A DNA stretch of 64,000 bases from Pseudomonas sp. P7548 (GCF_013386585.1 NZ_JACARO010000011.1:186001-250000), one strand, 5' to 3'. Shown: positions 44,194-54,352, numbered from the stretch's first letter. The notes: generated by a model not told the origin, from the letters alone. Numbers and translations: made by a program.

Positions 44194-45045
44194 TCAGGCC
44201 AAGTTCAGGTGCAGGTTGTCGATCAGCCGCGTGGCGCCCAAGTAGGCGGCCACCAGAATCACGATGTCGCGGTCCTCGGCCGTGGCGGGGCGCAGGTGCA
44301 CGCCTTGGCGAACTTCCAGGTAGTCGATGCGCAAGCCGGCGGCTTCGATCTGCTGGACCTGCTCGGCGCGCAGCTTGGCGAAATCATGCTCACCGGCTTT
44401 GATCGCCTCGGCAATCTGGCTGAGGCTGCGGTACAGCACTGGGGCAATGGCGCGCTGCTCTTCGGTGAGGTAACCATTGCGCGACGACAGCGCAAGGCCG
44501 TCGTCGGCGCGCACGGTGGGCTCGCCGATGATCTGGATCGGCATGTTCAGGTCGTGGACCATGGCGCGGATCACCGCCAGTTGCTGGTAGTCCTTCTGGC
44601 CAAACACGGCCATGTCGGGCTGGACCATGTTGAACAGCTTGCTCACCACTGTGGCCACGCCCTCGAAATGCCCAGGGCGGCTGGCGCCGCACAGGCCTTC
44701 GGAGAGTTGCGGCACGCTGACCCGCGTCTGGCCGGTCATGCCGCCGGGGTACATCTCTTCGACGGTGGGCGCGAACAGCAGGTTGCAGCCGGCTTGCAGC
44801 AGCTTTTCCTGGTCGGCCGCCAAGGTACGCGGGTACTTGTCCAGGTCTTCGCCAGCGCCGAACTGCAGCGGGTTGACGAAGATGCTCGCCACCACGAAGT
44901 CCGCCTGTTGCGCAGCCTTGGTCACCAGGGTGGCGTGGCCGCTGTGCAGGTTGCCCATGGTGGGCACAAAGCCAATGCGTTTGCCGGCGCTGCGGGCGTG
45001 GGCCACGGCAGCCCGCAGTTCACGTACGGTTTTTACGGTGTTCAT
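44194..45045 (-). CDS. panC: Pantothenate synthetase
   Basis: PanC joins pantoate and beta-alanine using ATP in vitamin B5/CoA biosynthesis. The 283-residue protein has the HIGH-like motif in [17 protein letters not shown], the [19 protein letters not shown] segment, [14 protein letters not shown] and the KMSKS-like [10 protein letters not shown]. Its ATGA start overlaps the panB stop by 4 bp, so the two are translationally coupled. Confidence 0.97.
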   Translation of the reverse strand: MNTVKTVRELRAAVAHARSAGKRIGFVPTMGNLHSGHATLVTKAAQQADFVVASIFVNPLQFGAGEDLDKYPRTLAADQEKLLQAGCNLLFAPTVEEMYPGGMTGQTRVSVPQLSEGLCGASRPGHFEGVATVVSKLFNMVQPDMAVFGQKDYQQLAVIRAMVHDLNMPIQIIGEPTVRADDGLALSSRNGYLTEEQRAIAPVLYRSLSQIAEAIKAGEHDFAKLRAEQVQQIEAAGLRIDYLEVRQGVHLRPATAEDRDIVILVAAYLGATRLIDNLHLNLA

Positions 45046-45842
45046 GCAGAGAATCCGTGTTCGACGCCAGGGAAGGTAACGGCTTTGACTTCAGCGACGT
45101 AGGCGCTCAAGGCGGCATGGATGCTGTCCTGGCCGGCCATGAAGTTCTTCACGAACTTGGGTACGCGGCCGCTGATCGACAGGCCGAGCATGTCATGCAC
45201 CACCAGCACTTGGCCGTCGGTGGCCGAACCTGCGCCAATGCCGATGACCGGCACTTTGACGGCCTGGGTGATTTCGGCAGCGAGTTCGCTGGGCACGCAT
45301 TCGAGCAGGATCATTGCGGCGCCGGCTTGTTCCAGGGCAATCGCGTCGGCACGCATCTGGCGCGCCTGGGCCTCGTTGCGACCTTGAACCTTGTAGCCGC
45401 CGAGGATGTTCACCGACTGCGGCGTCAGCCCCATATGTGCACACACCGGCACGCCACGTTCCGCCAGCAGGCGGATGGACTCGGCGAGCCACACGGCGCC
45501 TTCCACTTTGATCATGTGCGCACCGGCTTGCATCAGCTTGCCGGCGTTCTGAAAGGTCTGTTCGAGTGTTGCGTAACCCATGAACGGCAGGTCAGCAATG
45601 ATGAACGCACCGTCGTTGCCGCGTTTGACGCTGGCGGTGTGGTAAGCGAGGTCATCGGTCGTAACAGGCAGGGTGCTGTCATTCCCTTGAAGAACCATGC
45701 CCAGGGAGTCACCCACCAGCAACACCTCCACGCCCGCCTGGCAACTGGCGTGGGCGAAGGTGGCGTCGTAGCAGGTCAGCATGGTGATTTTTTCACCTTT
45801 GAGCTTGAGGCTCTGCAAGGTGGTCAGGGTAATGTCTGGCAT
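45042..45842 (-). CDS. panB: 3-methyl-2-oxobutanoate hydroxymethyltransferase
   Basis: PanB makes ketopantoate from alpha-ketoisovalerate and methylene-tetrahydrofolate, the first committed step to CoA. The 266-residue TIM barrel has [30 protein letters not shown] (metal and substrate Asp), VKVEGA-type segment (here [10 protein letters not shown]), the [16 protein letters not shown] stretch and [21 protein letters not shown] precedes the ATG. The 365-bp upstream region carries four TGTTAC hexamers and a REPIN. Confidence 0.97.
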   Translation of the reverse strand: MPDITLTTLQSLKLKGEKITMLTCYDATFAHASCQAGVEVLLVGDSLGMVLQGNDSTLPVTTDDLAYHTASVKRGNDGAFIIADLPFMGYATLEQTFQNAGKLMQAGAHMIKVEGAVWLAESIRLLAERGVPVCAHMGLTPQSVNILGGYKVQGRNEAQARQMRADAIALEQAGAAMILLECVPSELAAEITQAVKVPVIGIGAGSATDGQVLVVHDMLGLSISGRVPKFVKNFMAGQDSIHAALSAYVAEVKAVTFPGVEHGFSA

Positions 45843-46020
45843 GAAAAGGGTCCTCGTTCAGGCGCTTGGAAACAGCGAGTAACGCGCGTGAGTCTTCGTT
45901 TATACAGGCGCACTGTCTTGAGAGCAGTGCTTATAAGGCCTGGATTGCGCCCTTAAGCGCCGTGTTGACGGCAGCGGGACGCCTATAGTCGTGATGGGGA
46001 CACGGGAAGTCAATTGGATG

Positions 46021-46060
46021 TGTTACCGCATTGTTACGACGGCGGTGTTACCGCTGTTAC
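46021..46060 (+). repeat. Cluster of four TGTTAC direct repeats
   Basis: TGTTAC occurs at 46021-46026, 46032-46037, 46046-46051 and 46055-46060, four copies in 40 bp on one strand, 180 to 220 bp upstream of panB. The hexamer is identical to the subsite of CbrB sites near crcZ in this window. I found no sigma54 promoter between the cluster and panB. The rest of the panB-folK gap (45843-46207) shows no ORF apart from this cluster and the REPIN. Confidence 0.6.
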
Positions 46061-46109
46061 TGACGCGATTCAGCAACTTCAGCGGCGTTTTCAGGCTACA
46101 TGGGATCAA

Positions 46110-46200
46110 AATGTGGGAGCTGGCTTGCCTGCGATGCAGGCGCCTCGGACTTTCAGTGAGGCCGAGGTGATGCTATCGCAGGCAAGCCAGCTCCCACATT
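46110..46200. repeat. REP doublet (REPIN)
   Basis: AATGTGGGAGCTGGCTTGCC at 46110 and GGCAAGCCAGCTCCCACATT ending at 46200 are inverted 26-bp arms around a 39-bp centre. It is a sister of the element at 35153, with T/C changes compensated in both arms (GCTGGC/GCCAGC). It lies 7 bp after the folK stop. Confidence 0.92.
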
Positions 46201-46207
46201 GACCGAG

Positions 46208-46693
46208 TCAGTCTTGGGGCAGGCGTTCCAGGCCGACGAATGGGCACGCGGCCAACAGGTCGCTGAGTCGCTGACCGTCGGGTAGTTGCAGCGTGGCGGG
46301 GGCCAGTTCGGCCAGCGGATATAGCACAAAGGCCCGCAGGTGCATCTGGTAATGCGGCACCTTCAGGCGCGGCTCCTCGATGAGGCGATCACCAAACAGC
46401 AGGATGTCCAGGTCCAGGGTGCGCGGGCCCCAACGCTCAAGGCGCTCACGGCCCTGATCGTTCTCGATGGCTTGCAGGGCATCGAGCAGTTCCAGCGGCG
46501 CGAGGCTGCTGTCCAGGGCGGCCACCGCGTTGGTGTAGCGCGGTTGGCCCGGGAGCAGGGAGTCACTTTGGTAGAAGGCCGACACGCCGGCGACGGTTGT
46601 GCCGGGCAACTGCGCCAGTGCTTCGATGGCACTGCGCAATTGCTGGTCCGGGGCAGCCAGGTTGCTGCCCATGCCGATGTAGATGCGTTCCAC
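46208..46693 (-). CDS. folK: Hydroxymethyl-dihydropterin pyrophosphokinase
   Basis: FolK pyrophosphorylates hydroxymethyl-dihydropterin, giving the substrate of FolP (also in this window). The 161-residue protein starts IYIGMGSNLAAPDQQL and has SAFYQSDSLLPGQPRYTNAVAALDSSL and the signature RWGPRTLDLDILLFGD with the two magnesium Asp residues. It starts 2 bp after pcnB, so the two are cotranscribed, as in many gammaproteobacteria. Confidence 0.97.
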   Translation of the reverse strand: MERIYIGMGSNLAAPDQQLRSAIEALAQLPGTTVAGVSAFYQSDSLLPGQPRYTNAVAALDSSLAPLELLDALQAIENDQGRERLERWGPRTLDLDILLFGDRLIEEPRLKVPHYQMHLRAFVLYPLAELAPATLQLPDGQRLSDLLAACPFVGLERLPQD

Positions 46694-46695
46694 GT

Positions 46696-48099
46696 TTATT
46701 CGCCCGAGGCGCCTGAGGCGTCAGCGGCGCTGCGTTTGCGCTTGGTACCACTGCGACGACGCTTTTTCGGGCCGGCGCCTTCACCGTCACCCTTGCTGCC
46801 GAGGTCACGGATCATGTCACGGCGCTCGCTGTCGTTGGCGTCCTGGTAGTCGGTCCACCAGTCGCCCAGGCCGTCGGTCTGCTCGCCGGCGCTTTCACGC
46901 AGCAGCAGGAAGTCGTAGCCCGCACGGAAGCGTGGGTTGTCCAGCAGCAGGTCGGCGCGTTTGCCGCTGCGACGTGGCAGGCGCTCCTGCATGTCCCAGA
47001 TCTCGCGGATCGGCATCGTGAAGCGCTTCGGAATAGCGATGCGCTGGCACTGCTCGGCGATCAGCTCGTGCGCAGCTTCCTGCATGGCCGGAATCGGCGG
47101 CATGCCGCGGTCCTGCAGGCGCAATACGCGTTTTGGCAGGGCCGGCCACAACAGCGCGGCAAACAGGAACGCCGGGGTGACCGGTTTGTTCTGCTTGATG
47201 CGCAGGTCGGTGTTGATCAGGGCTTCGCTGATCAGGGTGTGGGTGTATGTCGGGTTGTATTCCAGTGCTTCGGCGCTGGCCGGGAACAGTGGATCGAACA
47301 GTTGCAGGTCCACCAGCATTTCGAAGGTGTCGGCGGCGTAGCCCGAGAGGAACAACTTGAGCACTTCTTCGAACAGGCGTGCCGAAGGGATCTCGCGCAG
47401 CATCGGGGCCAGGTCGCGAATCGGCGCGGCGGTGTGTTTCTCGATACCGAAGTTCAGCTTGGCGGCAAACCGCACTGCCCGCAGCATGCGCACCGGGTCT
47501 TCCTGGTAGCGCTGGACCGGATCGCCGATCAGGCGGATCAGGTTGTTGCGAATGTCGTGTACGCCATTGGCGTAATCGAGAATGCGCTCGCTGACCGGGT
47601 CGTAATACAAGGCGTTGATGGTGAAGTCGCGGCGCTGTGCGTCTTCTTCCAGGGTGCCGTAGACGTTGTCGCGCAGGATACGGCCGCTCTCGTTGCGGGA
47701 AGACTGGTTGGTGTCTTCCTCTTCATCGTTTTGCGGATGACCGGCGCGGAAGGTGGCGACCTCGATGATTTCGCGGCCGAAGTGGATGTGTACCAGCTTG
47801 AAGCGACGGCCGATGATTCGCGCATTGCGGAATTCGGCACGCACTTGCTCGGGCGTGGCACTGGTGGCGACGTCGAAATCCTTGGGCGTGATGTTGAGCA
47901 GCATGTCGCGCACGCAGCCACCGACCAGATAAGCCTGGTAGCCGGCGTTCTGCAGGCGTTCGACGATATTCACTGCATAACGGCTGAATTGAGCGCGTTG
48001 CAGCGAATGCTGGCTGCTGTTGAGCACTTCAGGCGTGCTGCGTTTGTGTTGCGTACGACGCAAGGGAGAACGGAATGACTGGAACAACTTCTTCAGCAT
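46696..48099 (-). CDS. pcnB: Poly(A) polymerase I
   Basis: PcnB adds 3' poly(A) tails that promote RNA decay. The 467-residue protein has the class II nucleotidyltransferase head: AGYQAYLVGGCVRDMLLNITPKDFDVATSATPEQV, with the two catalytic Asp in DFDVAT and a third in QRRDFTINALYYD. The RNA-binding neck/body follows (RMLRAVRFAAKLNF), then a very basic C-terminal tail (PKKRRRSGTKRKRSAAD). I start at ATG 48099 (MLKKLFQSF); a GTG at 48108 adds three residues. It is downstream of crcZ. Confidence 0.95.
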   Translation of the reverse strand: MLKKLFQSFRSPLRRTQHKRSTPEVLNSSQHSLQRAQFSRYAVNIVERLQNAGYQAYLVGGCVRDMLLNITPKDFDVATSATPEQVRAEFRNARIIGRRFKLVHIHFGREIIEVATFRAGHPQNDEEEDTNQSSRNESGRILRDNVYGTLEEDAQRRDFTINALYYDPVSERILDYANGVHDIRNNLIRLIGDPVQRYQEDPVRMLRAVRFAAKLNFGIEKHTAAPIRDLAPMLREIPSARLFEEVLKLFLSGYAADTFEMLVDLQLFDPLFPASAEALEYNPTYTHTLISEALINTDLRIKQNKPVTPAFLFAALLWPALPKRVLRLQDRGMPPIPAMQEAAHELIAEQCQRIAIPKRFTMPIREIWDMQERLPRRSGKRADLLLDNPRFRAGYDFLLLRESAGEQTDGLGDWWTDYQDANDSERRDMIRDLGSKGDGEGAGPKKRRRSGTKRKRSAADASGASGE

Positions 48100-48238
48100 G
48101 GGATGCACTGTTTGAAGGAATGTTCGGCCATAACGAAGAATGACCGCATGATGGGCGGGGATTCTAGCATTTAGTCAGGGGATGGTGTAGGAACAAGCTG
48201 CAGGCCTTGCGCCATAAGCCTTGGAAGGTCAAATCGCA

Positions 48239-48605
48239 GAAACTACAAGGGGAGCCGAAGCTCCCCCAGAAGTAGTTGCGTGCTCTATTTTTATTATTGA
48301 TTTCGGGCTTCTTGTTTTTGTTGATCGCCCTCGCCATGAAGCTTCACCTTCATGGCACTCCCAATCGGGAGTCAAGAGCAAACGGATTGCTTTGGTCGCT
48401 GTGTTGCTGATCTACGATCCAACCAGTTCAGGCTCTGCCTTAGGGCAGTTTTTGTTGTTCTCGGCCTGGTTGCGGGGCAAGCCCCAAATGCAACGCCTCT
48501 CCAAAAGAATCAGTTAGCTGCGCCTCCGCCGTGTTGTTTTTGTTATGCGTGAGTCGATTCGTCTTATTTTTATTGTCTTGTACAAAGCTTGTTATTGTTT
48601 TTGTA
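48239..48605 (-). ncRNA. crcZ: CrcZ small RNA (Hfq/Crc sponge)
   Basis: The sRNA is predicted to start about 12 nt after the sigma54 GC element and to end after the hairpin GGGGAGC-ttcg-GCTCCCC (minus strand, 48249-48266). It is about 365 nt. It carries six A-rich motifs on the minus strand, at about 48591-48604, 48563-48577, 48531-48545, 48448-48460, 48310-48323 and 48285-48301, of the type AACAACAA/AATAAAAA. These bind Hfq/Crc and relieve catabolite repression. The position between cbrB and pcnB and the sequence near the 5' end (AACAATAACAAGC) match CrcZ as known. The RNA ends are estimated. Confidence 0.92.
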
Positions 48606-48614
48606 CTAAGCATA

Positions 48615-48632
48615 TAGCAGGGTGCGTGCCAA
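48615..48632 (-). promoter_or_regulatory. Sigma54 promoter of crcZ
   Basis: The minus strand reads TTGGCACGCACCCTGCTA, with GG and GC 10 bp apart and a full TTGGCACG -24 box. It lies just downstream of cbrB sites and in the direction of crcZ, fitting the known CbrB- and RpoN-dependent transcription. Confidence 0.92.
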
Positions 48633-48690
48633 CTTTTGCGTCGACCAATGAAACCGGGGGTTTGGAGAGGAATTTGGTTTTTGACAGGCC

Positions 48691-48730
48691 AAAAAAAGCC
48701 GGGGCTTCGTTACCGTAAGCCCCGGCTTTT
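48691..48730. terminator. Terminator of cbrAB, usable on both strands
   Basis: AAAAGCCGGGGCTT and AAGCCCCGGCTTTT form a 14-bp stem, with seven T following on the minus strand. It stops cbrB transcription before the crcZ promoter. Confidence 0.92.
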
Positions 48731-48780
48731 GTTACGTAAAAATTCAGCGGTAACAGTTTTTTCACATCTGAGGGTGTTAC
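48730..48780. promoter_or_regulatory. CbrB upstream activating sites (three subsites)
   Basis: TGTTAC (48730-48735) and GTAACA (48750-48755) form an inverted pair with exactly 14 bp between them, the form I recall for CbrB binding (TGTTAC-N14-GTAACA). A third TGTTAC lies at 48775-48780. They are about 125 to 170 bp upstream of the predicted crcZ start, in and next to the 3' end region of cbrB. Confidence 0.8.
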
Positions 48781-48796
48781 CTGTGGGGGAACACCC

Positions 48797-50227
48797 TCAA
48801 CTCTCGCTGGCCACCCCGGTCTTGCGCCGCGGAATGCCCAGGCGCTGGCGGCGTTCCCACAGGCACTTGCGGCTTACGCCCAGCTTGCGAGCCAGTTCGG
48901 TCTCGGTCATGTGGTCCTGGTGCTCGAGGACGAAATGCTGGAAGTAGTCTTCCAGTGACAAATCTTCCGTCGGCTCATGGCTGGTATTGCTACCACCGCC
49001 CTGTTGCGGGGCCAGGCCGATGAAATCGTCGTCTTCCAGGTCGCTCAGCTCGATATCGATACCCAACAGCTCGGCAGAGATTTCCGGGCTTTCCGACAGG
49101 ATCACCGCGCGTTCGACCGCGTTTTCCAGTTCCCGCACGTTACCCGGCCACGAGTAATGCCGGATGGCCTGTTCGGCGTCCGGGGCAAACTTGAGGTCAG
49201 TACGGTTGATGCGGGCGCTCTGGCGCAACAGGAACGCATTGGCGATTTCGTTGACGTCGGCGCCGCGCTCACGCAGGGCCGGCAGCTTGAGGGCGATCAC
49301 GTGCAGGCGGTAATACAAGTCTTCACGGAACTGGCCGATCTTGGCCAGGCTTTTCAGGTCACGGTGAGTCGCCGCGATCAGGCGCACATCGACCTTCTGC
49401 GACTGCACCGAGCCGACGCGGCGAATCTCGCCTTCCTGCAACACGCGCAGCAAGCGGGCCTGGGCTTCCAAAGGCAACTCGCCGATCTCGTCGAGGAACA
49501 GCGTACCGCCGTCCGCCGCTTCGACCAGGCCCGCACGCCCGGCGCTGGCGCCGGTGAACGCGCCTTTTTCGTGGCCGAACAATTCGGATTCGATCAGCGA
49601 TTCCGGGATGGCTGCGCAGTTCACCGAGATCATCGGCGCCTTGGCGCGCTTGGACAGGTTGTGCAGGGCGCGAGCCACCAGCTCTTTACCGGTGCCCGAC
49701 TCGCCCTGGATCAAGACATTGGAATCGGTAGGCGCGACTTTGCGGATCTTGCCATACAGGTCCTGCATCGGCGGGCATGAGCCGATGATGCCGATTTCGC
49801 CGTTGCTGTTATCCACCCCCGGCTTGTCGGCGGCCTTGCCGGCAGGGCGCTGTTCGGCCGGTGCGCTGCTGGCCGACTGACGGTCACGCAGGATGCGGGC
49901 CACGGCCTGGAGCATTTCGTCATGGTCGAAAGGCTTGGCGATGTAGTCCACCGCGCCCATCTTCATGGAGTCTACCGCCGAGCGCAGGCTGGCGTAGCTG
50001 GTCATGATCAGCACCGGGGTGCCCTGGCCAAGCTTGATCAGCTCGGTGCCCGGAGCGCCCGGCAGGCGCAGGTCACTCACAATCAGGTCGAACGTGGGAA
50101 TGCTGAACCGCTCTTGGGCTTCCTGCACCGAGCCGGCTTCGCTGACCTGGTACTGATTACGTTCAAGCAGGCGACGCAAGGCAGAGCGGATAATGGTTTC
50201 GTCTTCGACGATCAAAATGTGCGGCAT
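48797..50227 (-). CDS. cbrB: Sigma54-dependent response regulator CbrB
   Basis: CbrB is the NtrC-family regulator of carbon/nitrogen balance that activates crcZ. The 476-residue protein has a receiver domain with acidic pocket Glu8/Asp9, phospho-acceptor Asp52 and Lys98. The AAA+ domain has Walker A GESGTGKE, the sigma54-contact loop GAFTGA, Walker [12 protein letters not shown] and the R-finger region. A Fis-type HTH ([25 protein letters not shown]) ends it. It begins 22 bp after cbrA. Confidence 0.97.
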   Translation of the reverse strand: MPHILIVEDETIIRSALRRLLERNQYQVSEAGSVQEAQERFSIPTFDLIVSDLRLPGAPGTELIKLGQGTPVLIMTSYASLRSAVDSMKMGAVDYIAKPFDHDEMLQAVARILRDRQSASSAPAEQRPAGKAADKPGVDNSNGEIGIIGSCPPMQDLYGKIRKVAPTDSNVLIQGESGTGKELVARALHNLSKRAKAPMISVNCAAIPESLIESELFGHEKGAFTGASAGRAGLVEAADGGTLFLDEIGELPLEAQARLLRVLQEGEIRRVGSVQSQKVDVRLIAATHRDLKSLAKIGQFREDLYYRLHVIALKLPALRERGADVNEIANAFLLRQSARINRTDLKFAPDAEQAIRHYSWPGNVRELENAVERAVILSESPEISAELLGIDIELSDLEDDDFIGLAPQQGGGSNTSHEPTEDLSLEDYFQHFVLEHQDHMTETELARKLGVSRKCLWERRQRLGIPRRKTGVASES

Positions 50228-50249
50228 TGATTCAATTCTCTCGACGGTC

Positions 50250-53198
50250 TCAGTTCACAGCGGACGTCGCTTCGACATGACGCGGCAAGGTCACCCGAAT
50301 ACGGGTGCCGCGTTGGCTTTCGGTGTCAGCCGGGCTGTCGATGGTGATTTGTCCATAATGCTCTTCAACGATGGAATAGACCAGTGCAAGGCCCAGACCG
50401 GTACCTTCACCTGGGTCCTTGGTGGTGAAGAAGGGTTCGAACAATCGGTCCATGATGTTCTGTGGAATGCCGCTGCCCTCGTCCTCGACGATCAGGTCGA
50501 CCGTGTGCTCGAAAGCCTCGGTCTTGACCCTTACCGCGCCACCCGCCGGTGTTGCGTCGCGGGCGTTGGACAGCAGGTTGATCAGCACTTGGGCCAGGCG
50601 TTGTGAGTCGCCGTCGACCCAATGGTCCGGATCACACAAGTTGAAGAACTGTACTTCGAAATTGCGCCGGTTCAAGGCCAGCAGCCCAATGGCATCCTGC
50701 GCCACTTCGGCCAGGCATACGGCTTCGTCCTGATTCTGATGGGCGCCCGCATGGGCAAAGCTCATCAGCGACTGCACGATGCGCGAAACACGCTTGGTCT
50801 GTTCAAGGATCTGCCCGCTGATTTCGGTGATTTCGCCGTCTTCTTCGCGCTCTTCCCGCAGGTTCTGCGCAAGGCAGGCGATACCGGTGATCGGATTGCC
50901 GATTTCATGGGCGACGCCCGCTGCCAGGCGGCCAATACTGGCCAGTCGCTCGGAGTGCACCAGCTTGTCTTCGAGCATCTGGGTTTCGGTCAGGTCTTCC
51001 ACCAGCAACACCAGGCCACTGTTACCCGGTGCCAGCGGCTCGTCGATCGCAGCCTTGTGCAGGTTGAGCCAACGGGTCTGGCCATCGAGGGCCAGGTGCT
51101 GCTTGTGCAAGTGTTCGTCGGGCAGGTTGATGAAGCCTTGCAGCAACTCCTTCCACGGTTCGCCCAGGGTGTTCAGGCGCGAGCCCACCACGCGCTGGGC
51201 GGCGATACCGGTGAGTTCCTCCATGGCCTTGTTCCACATGAGGATCTCCTGGTCCTTGGCCAGGGAGCACACGCCCATCGGCAGCTCTTGCAACGTCTGA
51301 CGGTGGTAGCGGCGCAGGGCATCGAGTTCGGCGGCCAGGCCGGTGAGGCGCGAGTGGTAGTCCTCAAGGCGGCTCTCGATGAAGTGGATGTCTTCGGTGA
51401 CGTAGTTTTCGCCGCCCGCCTTGTAGGGCAGGAAGGTTTCCACCATGTCCTGGGACACGCTCGGGCCCATCAGGCCTGAGAGGTTGGCTTCGATGCGGTC
51501 ACGCAGACGGCGCAGCGCATACGGGCGCCGCTCGTCGAACGGCAGGTACAGGTCGCGCAGCGCTTGCTCGACTTCTTTTTGTGCGGCCTTGGCGCCGAGG
51601 GGCTTGGCCAGTTGCGTGGCGAACTCCTGGGGCGACGCCGCATGCAGTTCGCGGCGTTGCGGCCGGCGCACGTTATCCACTGCGCAGGCTTCGGCGGCGC
51701 TGGTTTCTTCGGGGCTGGCGTTGGTGAACAGCGAGATCAGGGTGAACATCAGGACGTTGGCGGCCAGCGAGGCGATGGCCGCCATGTGCCAGCTGGTGTC
51801 GTCCAGTACGTAAATCATGTTCAGCAGCGGGATGTAGAAGCCCTGCAGATTGCCGACCAACGGCAAGAGCATGGTGACGATCCACACCAGGATGCCCGCC
51901 AGCAAGCCGGCGATAAAACCGCGACGGTTGGCGGTTGGCCAATAGAGTACCGACAGCACTCCCGGCAGGAACTGCAAGGTGGCGACGAACGCGACGATGC
52001 CCAGGTTGGCCAGGTCTTGCCCCGCGCCCAGCAGCAGGTAGAAACCGTAGCCGGCCATGATGATCGCGACGATCAGCGCGCGGCGTGTCCATTTCAGCCA
52101 GCGGTAGATATTGCCCTCGGCGGGCGGCTGGTACAGCGGCAGCACCAGGTGGTTGAGCGCCATGCCCGACAGCGCAAGGGTGGTGACGATGATCAACCCG
52201 CTGGCGGCGGAAAGCCCGCCAACGTAAGCCAGCAGCGCCAGGGCCGGGTTGTTGGCGGCAATGCCGATGCCGAGGGTGAAGTATTCGGGGTTGGTGGTTG
52301 CGCCCAGTTTCAAACCGGCCCACAGGATCAGCGGCACCGCCAGGCTCATCAGCAGCAGGAACAGCGGCAAGCCCCAGCTGGCGCTGACCAGCGAGCGCGG
52401 GTTGAGGTTCTCGGTAAACGTCATGTGATACATGTGCGGCATCACGATCGCCGAGGCGAAGAACACCAGCAACAGCGTGCGCCACGGGCCTTCTTGCAGC
52501 GGCGTGTGCAAGGCGGCGAGGGCGGTCTGGTTCTGCAGCAGCCACAGTTCGAGCTGTTGTGGGCCGTCGAACACGCCATAGAGCGCATAGAGTCCGACGC
52601 CGCCGATGGCGATCAGCTTGATCACTGACTCGAAGGCGATCGCAAAGACCAGGCCTTCGTGTTTCTCGCGAGTGGCGATATGGCGCGAGCCGAAGAAAAT
52701 CGTGAACAGCGTGATCAGCGCACAGAAGGCCAGCGCCACGCGATGCTGCACAGGCTCGCGGGTCAGGATGCTGATGGAGTCCGCCACGGCCTGGATCTGC
52801 AGGGCCAGCAGCGGCAGCACGCCGATCAGCATGAACACGGTGGTCAAGGCGCCCGCCCAGGTGCTGCGGAAGCGGAAGGCGAACAGGTCGGCCAGGGAGG
52901 ATAGCTGATAGGTGCGGGTGATTTTCAGGATCGGGTACAGCAGCACTGGCGCCAGCAGGAACGCGCCGGACACGCCAAGGTAGCTGGAGAGAAAGCCGTA
53001 GCCGTACTGGTAGGCCAGGCCCACCGTGCCATAGAACGCCCAGGCGCTGGCGTAGACGCCCAGGGACAAGGTGTAGGTCAACGGATGGCGAATGATCGCC
53101 CGCGGAATCATTCCGCGCTCACTGATCCAGGCCACCCCGAACAACGCGGCCAGGTAGGCGGCGCTGATCAGCAGCATCTGGGTGAGGCTAAAGCTCAT
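50250..53198 (-). CDS. cbrA: Hybrid transporter-histidine kinase CbrA
   Basis: CbrA is the partner kinase of CbrB. The 982-residue protein has an N-terminal sodium/solute-symporter-like (SLC5) domain of about 13 membrane helices to about residue 510 (for example [25 protein letters not shown]). A STAC-type linker, a PAS domain ([18 protein letters not shown]), a HisKA domain with the phospho-His in [18 protein letters not shown], and a HATPase domain ([34 protein letters not shown]) follow. I start at ATG 53198 (MSFSLTQM); ATG 53204 is two codons upstream. The start overlaps cbrX by 11 bp. Confidence 0.96.
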   Translation of the reverse strand: MSFSLTQMLLISAAYLAALFGVAWISERGMIPRAIIRHPLTYTLSLGVYASAWAFYGTVGLAYQYGYGFLSSYLGVSGAFLLAPVLLYPILKITRTYQLSSLADLFAFRFRSTWAGALTTVFMLIGVLPLLALQIQAVADSISILTREPVQHRVALAFCALITLFTIFFGSRHIATREKHEGLVFAIAFESVIKLIAIGGVGLYALYGVFDGPQQLELWLLQNQTALAALHTPLQEGPWRTLLLVFFASAIVMPHMYHMTFTENLNPRSLVSASWGLPLFLLLMSLAVPLILWAGLKLGATTNPEYFTLGIGIAANNPALALLAYVGGLSAASGLIIVTTLALSGMALNHLVLPLYQPPAEGNIYRWLKWTRRALIVAIIMAGYGFYLLLGAGQDLANLGIVAFVATLQFLPGVLSVLYWPTANRRGFIAGLLAGILVWIVTMLLPLVGNLQGFYIPLLNMIYVLDDTSWHMAAIASLAANVLMFTLISLFTNASPEETSAAEACAVDNVRRPQRRELHAASPQEFATQLAKPLGAKAAQKEVEQALRDLYLPFDERRPYALRRLRDRIEANLSGLMGPSVSQDMVETFLPYKAGGENYVTEDIHFIESRLEDYHSRLTGLAAELDALRRYHRQTLQELPMGVCSLAKDQEILMWNKAMEELTGIAAQRVVGSRLNTLGEPWKELLQGFINLPDEHLHKQHLALDGQTRWLNLHKAAIDEPLAPGNSGLVLLVEDLTETQMLEDKLVHSERLASIGRLAAGVAHEIGNPITGIACLAQNLREEREEDGEITEISGQILEQTKRVSRIVQSLMSFAHAGAHQNQDEAVCLAEVAQDAIGLLALNRRNFEVQFFNLCDPDHWVDGDSQRLAQVLINLLSNARDATPAGGAVRVKTEAFEHTVDLIVEDEGSGIPQNIMDRLFEPFFTTKDPGEGTGLGLALVYSIVEEHYGQITIDSPADTESQRGTRIRVTLPRHVEATSAVN

Positions 53199-53364
53199 CG
53201 GCATCTTTTTGGCTCTGCAGGATGAAGGTCACGACGATCAGGATCAGCCACAGCAGATAGGGGCGATACCAGGCGCCCGTGGCGTCGATCCACCAATCCA
53301 TGATGGCGGGAGAAAACAGGTAGATCCCGACGACCAGCAGCAGGACCAATCGATAGATGTACAT
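53188..53364 (-). CDS. cbrX: Small membrane protein CbrX
   Basis: This 58-residue protein has two hydrophobic helices, YRLVLLLVVGIYLFSPAIMDWW and YLLWLILIVVTFIL, and a polar tail QSQKDADEL. An AGAGG site precedes ATG 53364. The end overlaps the cbrA start, so translation of cbrA is probably coupled to it, matching the small ORF called cbrX upstream of cbrA in pseudomonads. A longer reading to 53499 passes into gluQRS and is not supported. Function is unknown; a role in controlling CbrA synthesis or activity is likely from position. Confidence 0.85.
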   Translation of the reverse strand: MYIYRLVLLLVVGIYLFSPAIMDWWIDATGAWYRPYLLWLILIVVTFILQSQKDADEL

Positions 53365-53426
53365 GTTGGCCTCTGTGTAAAAACGTGGGGCGATGGTAAC
53401 GGATGCTTGGCAAGCTGCAAGCGCCT

Positions 53427-54314
53427 TCAGTTCAATTGCGCTTCGGCCAGCGTGAATGTGCGCGGGATCTTTGTCGCGTCCCAGTGCGCAATCCCCCAAT
53501 CCAGTAGCTCCCGTGGGCTGGCGTACAGCAACTCGGTACCCGGCTGCTGGCCCAGGGCGCGCAGTGCTCTCAATAACAAAGGCGTGGCCTGGTCAGGTGT
53601 CAATGGCGGTGATCGGTAGGATTTGCCCAGCTTGTTGCCGTCCGGTTGGATGATCAGCGGCACGTGCAGATAGCGCGGTTGGCGCAGGCCCAGCAATTCT
53701 TGCAGGTAGAGTTGGCGTGGCGTGGAGTCAAGCAAGTCGGCGCCGCGCACGATATCGGTCACACCCTGCCAGGCATCGTCGAGCACTACGGCCAATTGGT
53801 AGGCATAGAGGCCGTCGCGACGGCGGATGATGAAGTCTCCTACATCGCGGCCGAGGTGTTGTCGGAATTCGCCCTGCACACGGTCGGTAAAGTGATATGC
53901 AAGCTCAGGCACGCGCAAACGAATGGCGGCGTCCTGCTGGTCGTGCCCGGCATTGCGGCACAGCCCCGGGTAAATCCCGTTGTAGGCTTCCAGTTGTTTG
54001 CGTGAACAGGTGCAGGCGTAGGCCAGGCCATGGTTGAACATGTCGTTCAGTACTTTGGCGTAGGCTTCGTGCCGCTCGCTTTGTCGGACCAGTTCCCCGT
54101 CCCACTCGAAGCCATAGCTTTCCAGGGCGTGCAGGATCGCGGCCTGGGCGCCGGGTTCTTCGCGAGGGGGGTCGAGGTCTTCCATGCGCATCAGCCAGCG
54201 GCCATGGTTGGCGCGGGCGTCGAGGTAGGAGGCGAGGGCGGCGACCAGGGAGCCGAAGTGCAAGTGGCCGCTGGGTGTGGGGGCGAAGCGCCCGATATAG
54301 GTAGAGGCAGTCAT
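53427..54314 (-). CDS. gluQ: Glutamyl-Q tRNA(Asp) synthetase
   Basis: This truncated glutamyl-tRNA synthetase paralogue attaches glutamate to queuosine at position 34 of tRNA-Asp. The 295-residue protein has the HIGH-like RFAPTPSGHLHFGSL, a zinc site with Cys101, Cys103, Tyr115 and Cys119, and a GNKLGKS KMSKS-like loop, and it lacks the anticodon-binding domain, all family traits. In E. coli it follows dksA, as here; a terminator separates the two. cbrX starts 62 bp downstream. Confidence 0.95.
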   Translation of the reverse strand: MTASTYIGRFAPTPSGHLHFGSLVAALASYLDARANHGRWLMRMEDLDPPREEPGAQAAILHALESYGFEWDGELVRQSERHEAYAKVLNDMFNHGLAYACTCSRKQLEAYNGIYPGLCRNAGHDQQDAAIRLRVPELAYHFTDRVQGEFRQHLGRDVGDFIIRRRDGLYAYQLAVVLDDAWQGVTDIVRGADLLDSTPRQLYLQELLGLRQPRYLHVPLIIQPDGNKLGKSYRSPPLTPDQATPLLLRALRALGQQPGTELLYASPRELLDWGIAHWDATKIPRTFTLAEAQLN

Positions 54315-54352
54315 GGGCCGGATACTACTGGAAAATCGGTAAACGCCAGAAA

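Noticed and set aside
46014..46202. Small ORF of 62 codons across the TGTTAC cluster and REPIN
   Set aside because: It has no ribosome binding site, is made mostly of repeat sequence, and ends inside the REPIN arm.
48221..48517. Small plus-strand ORFs in the cbrB-pcnB gap
   Set aside because: They lie antisense to crcZ, whose promoter, A-rich motifs and terminator explain this region better.
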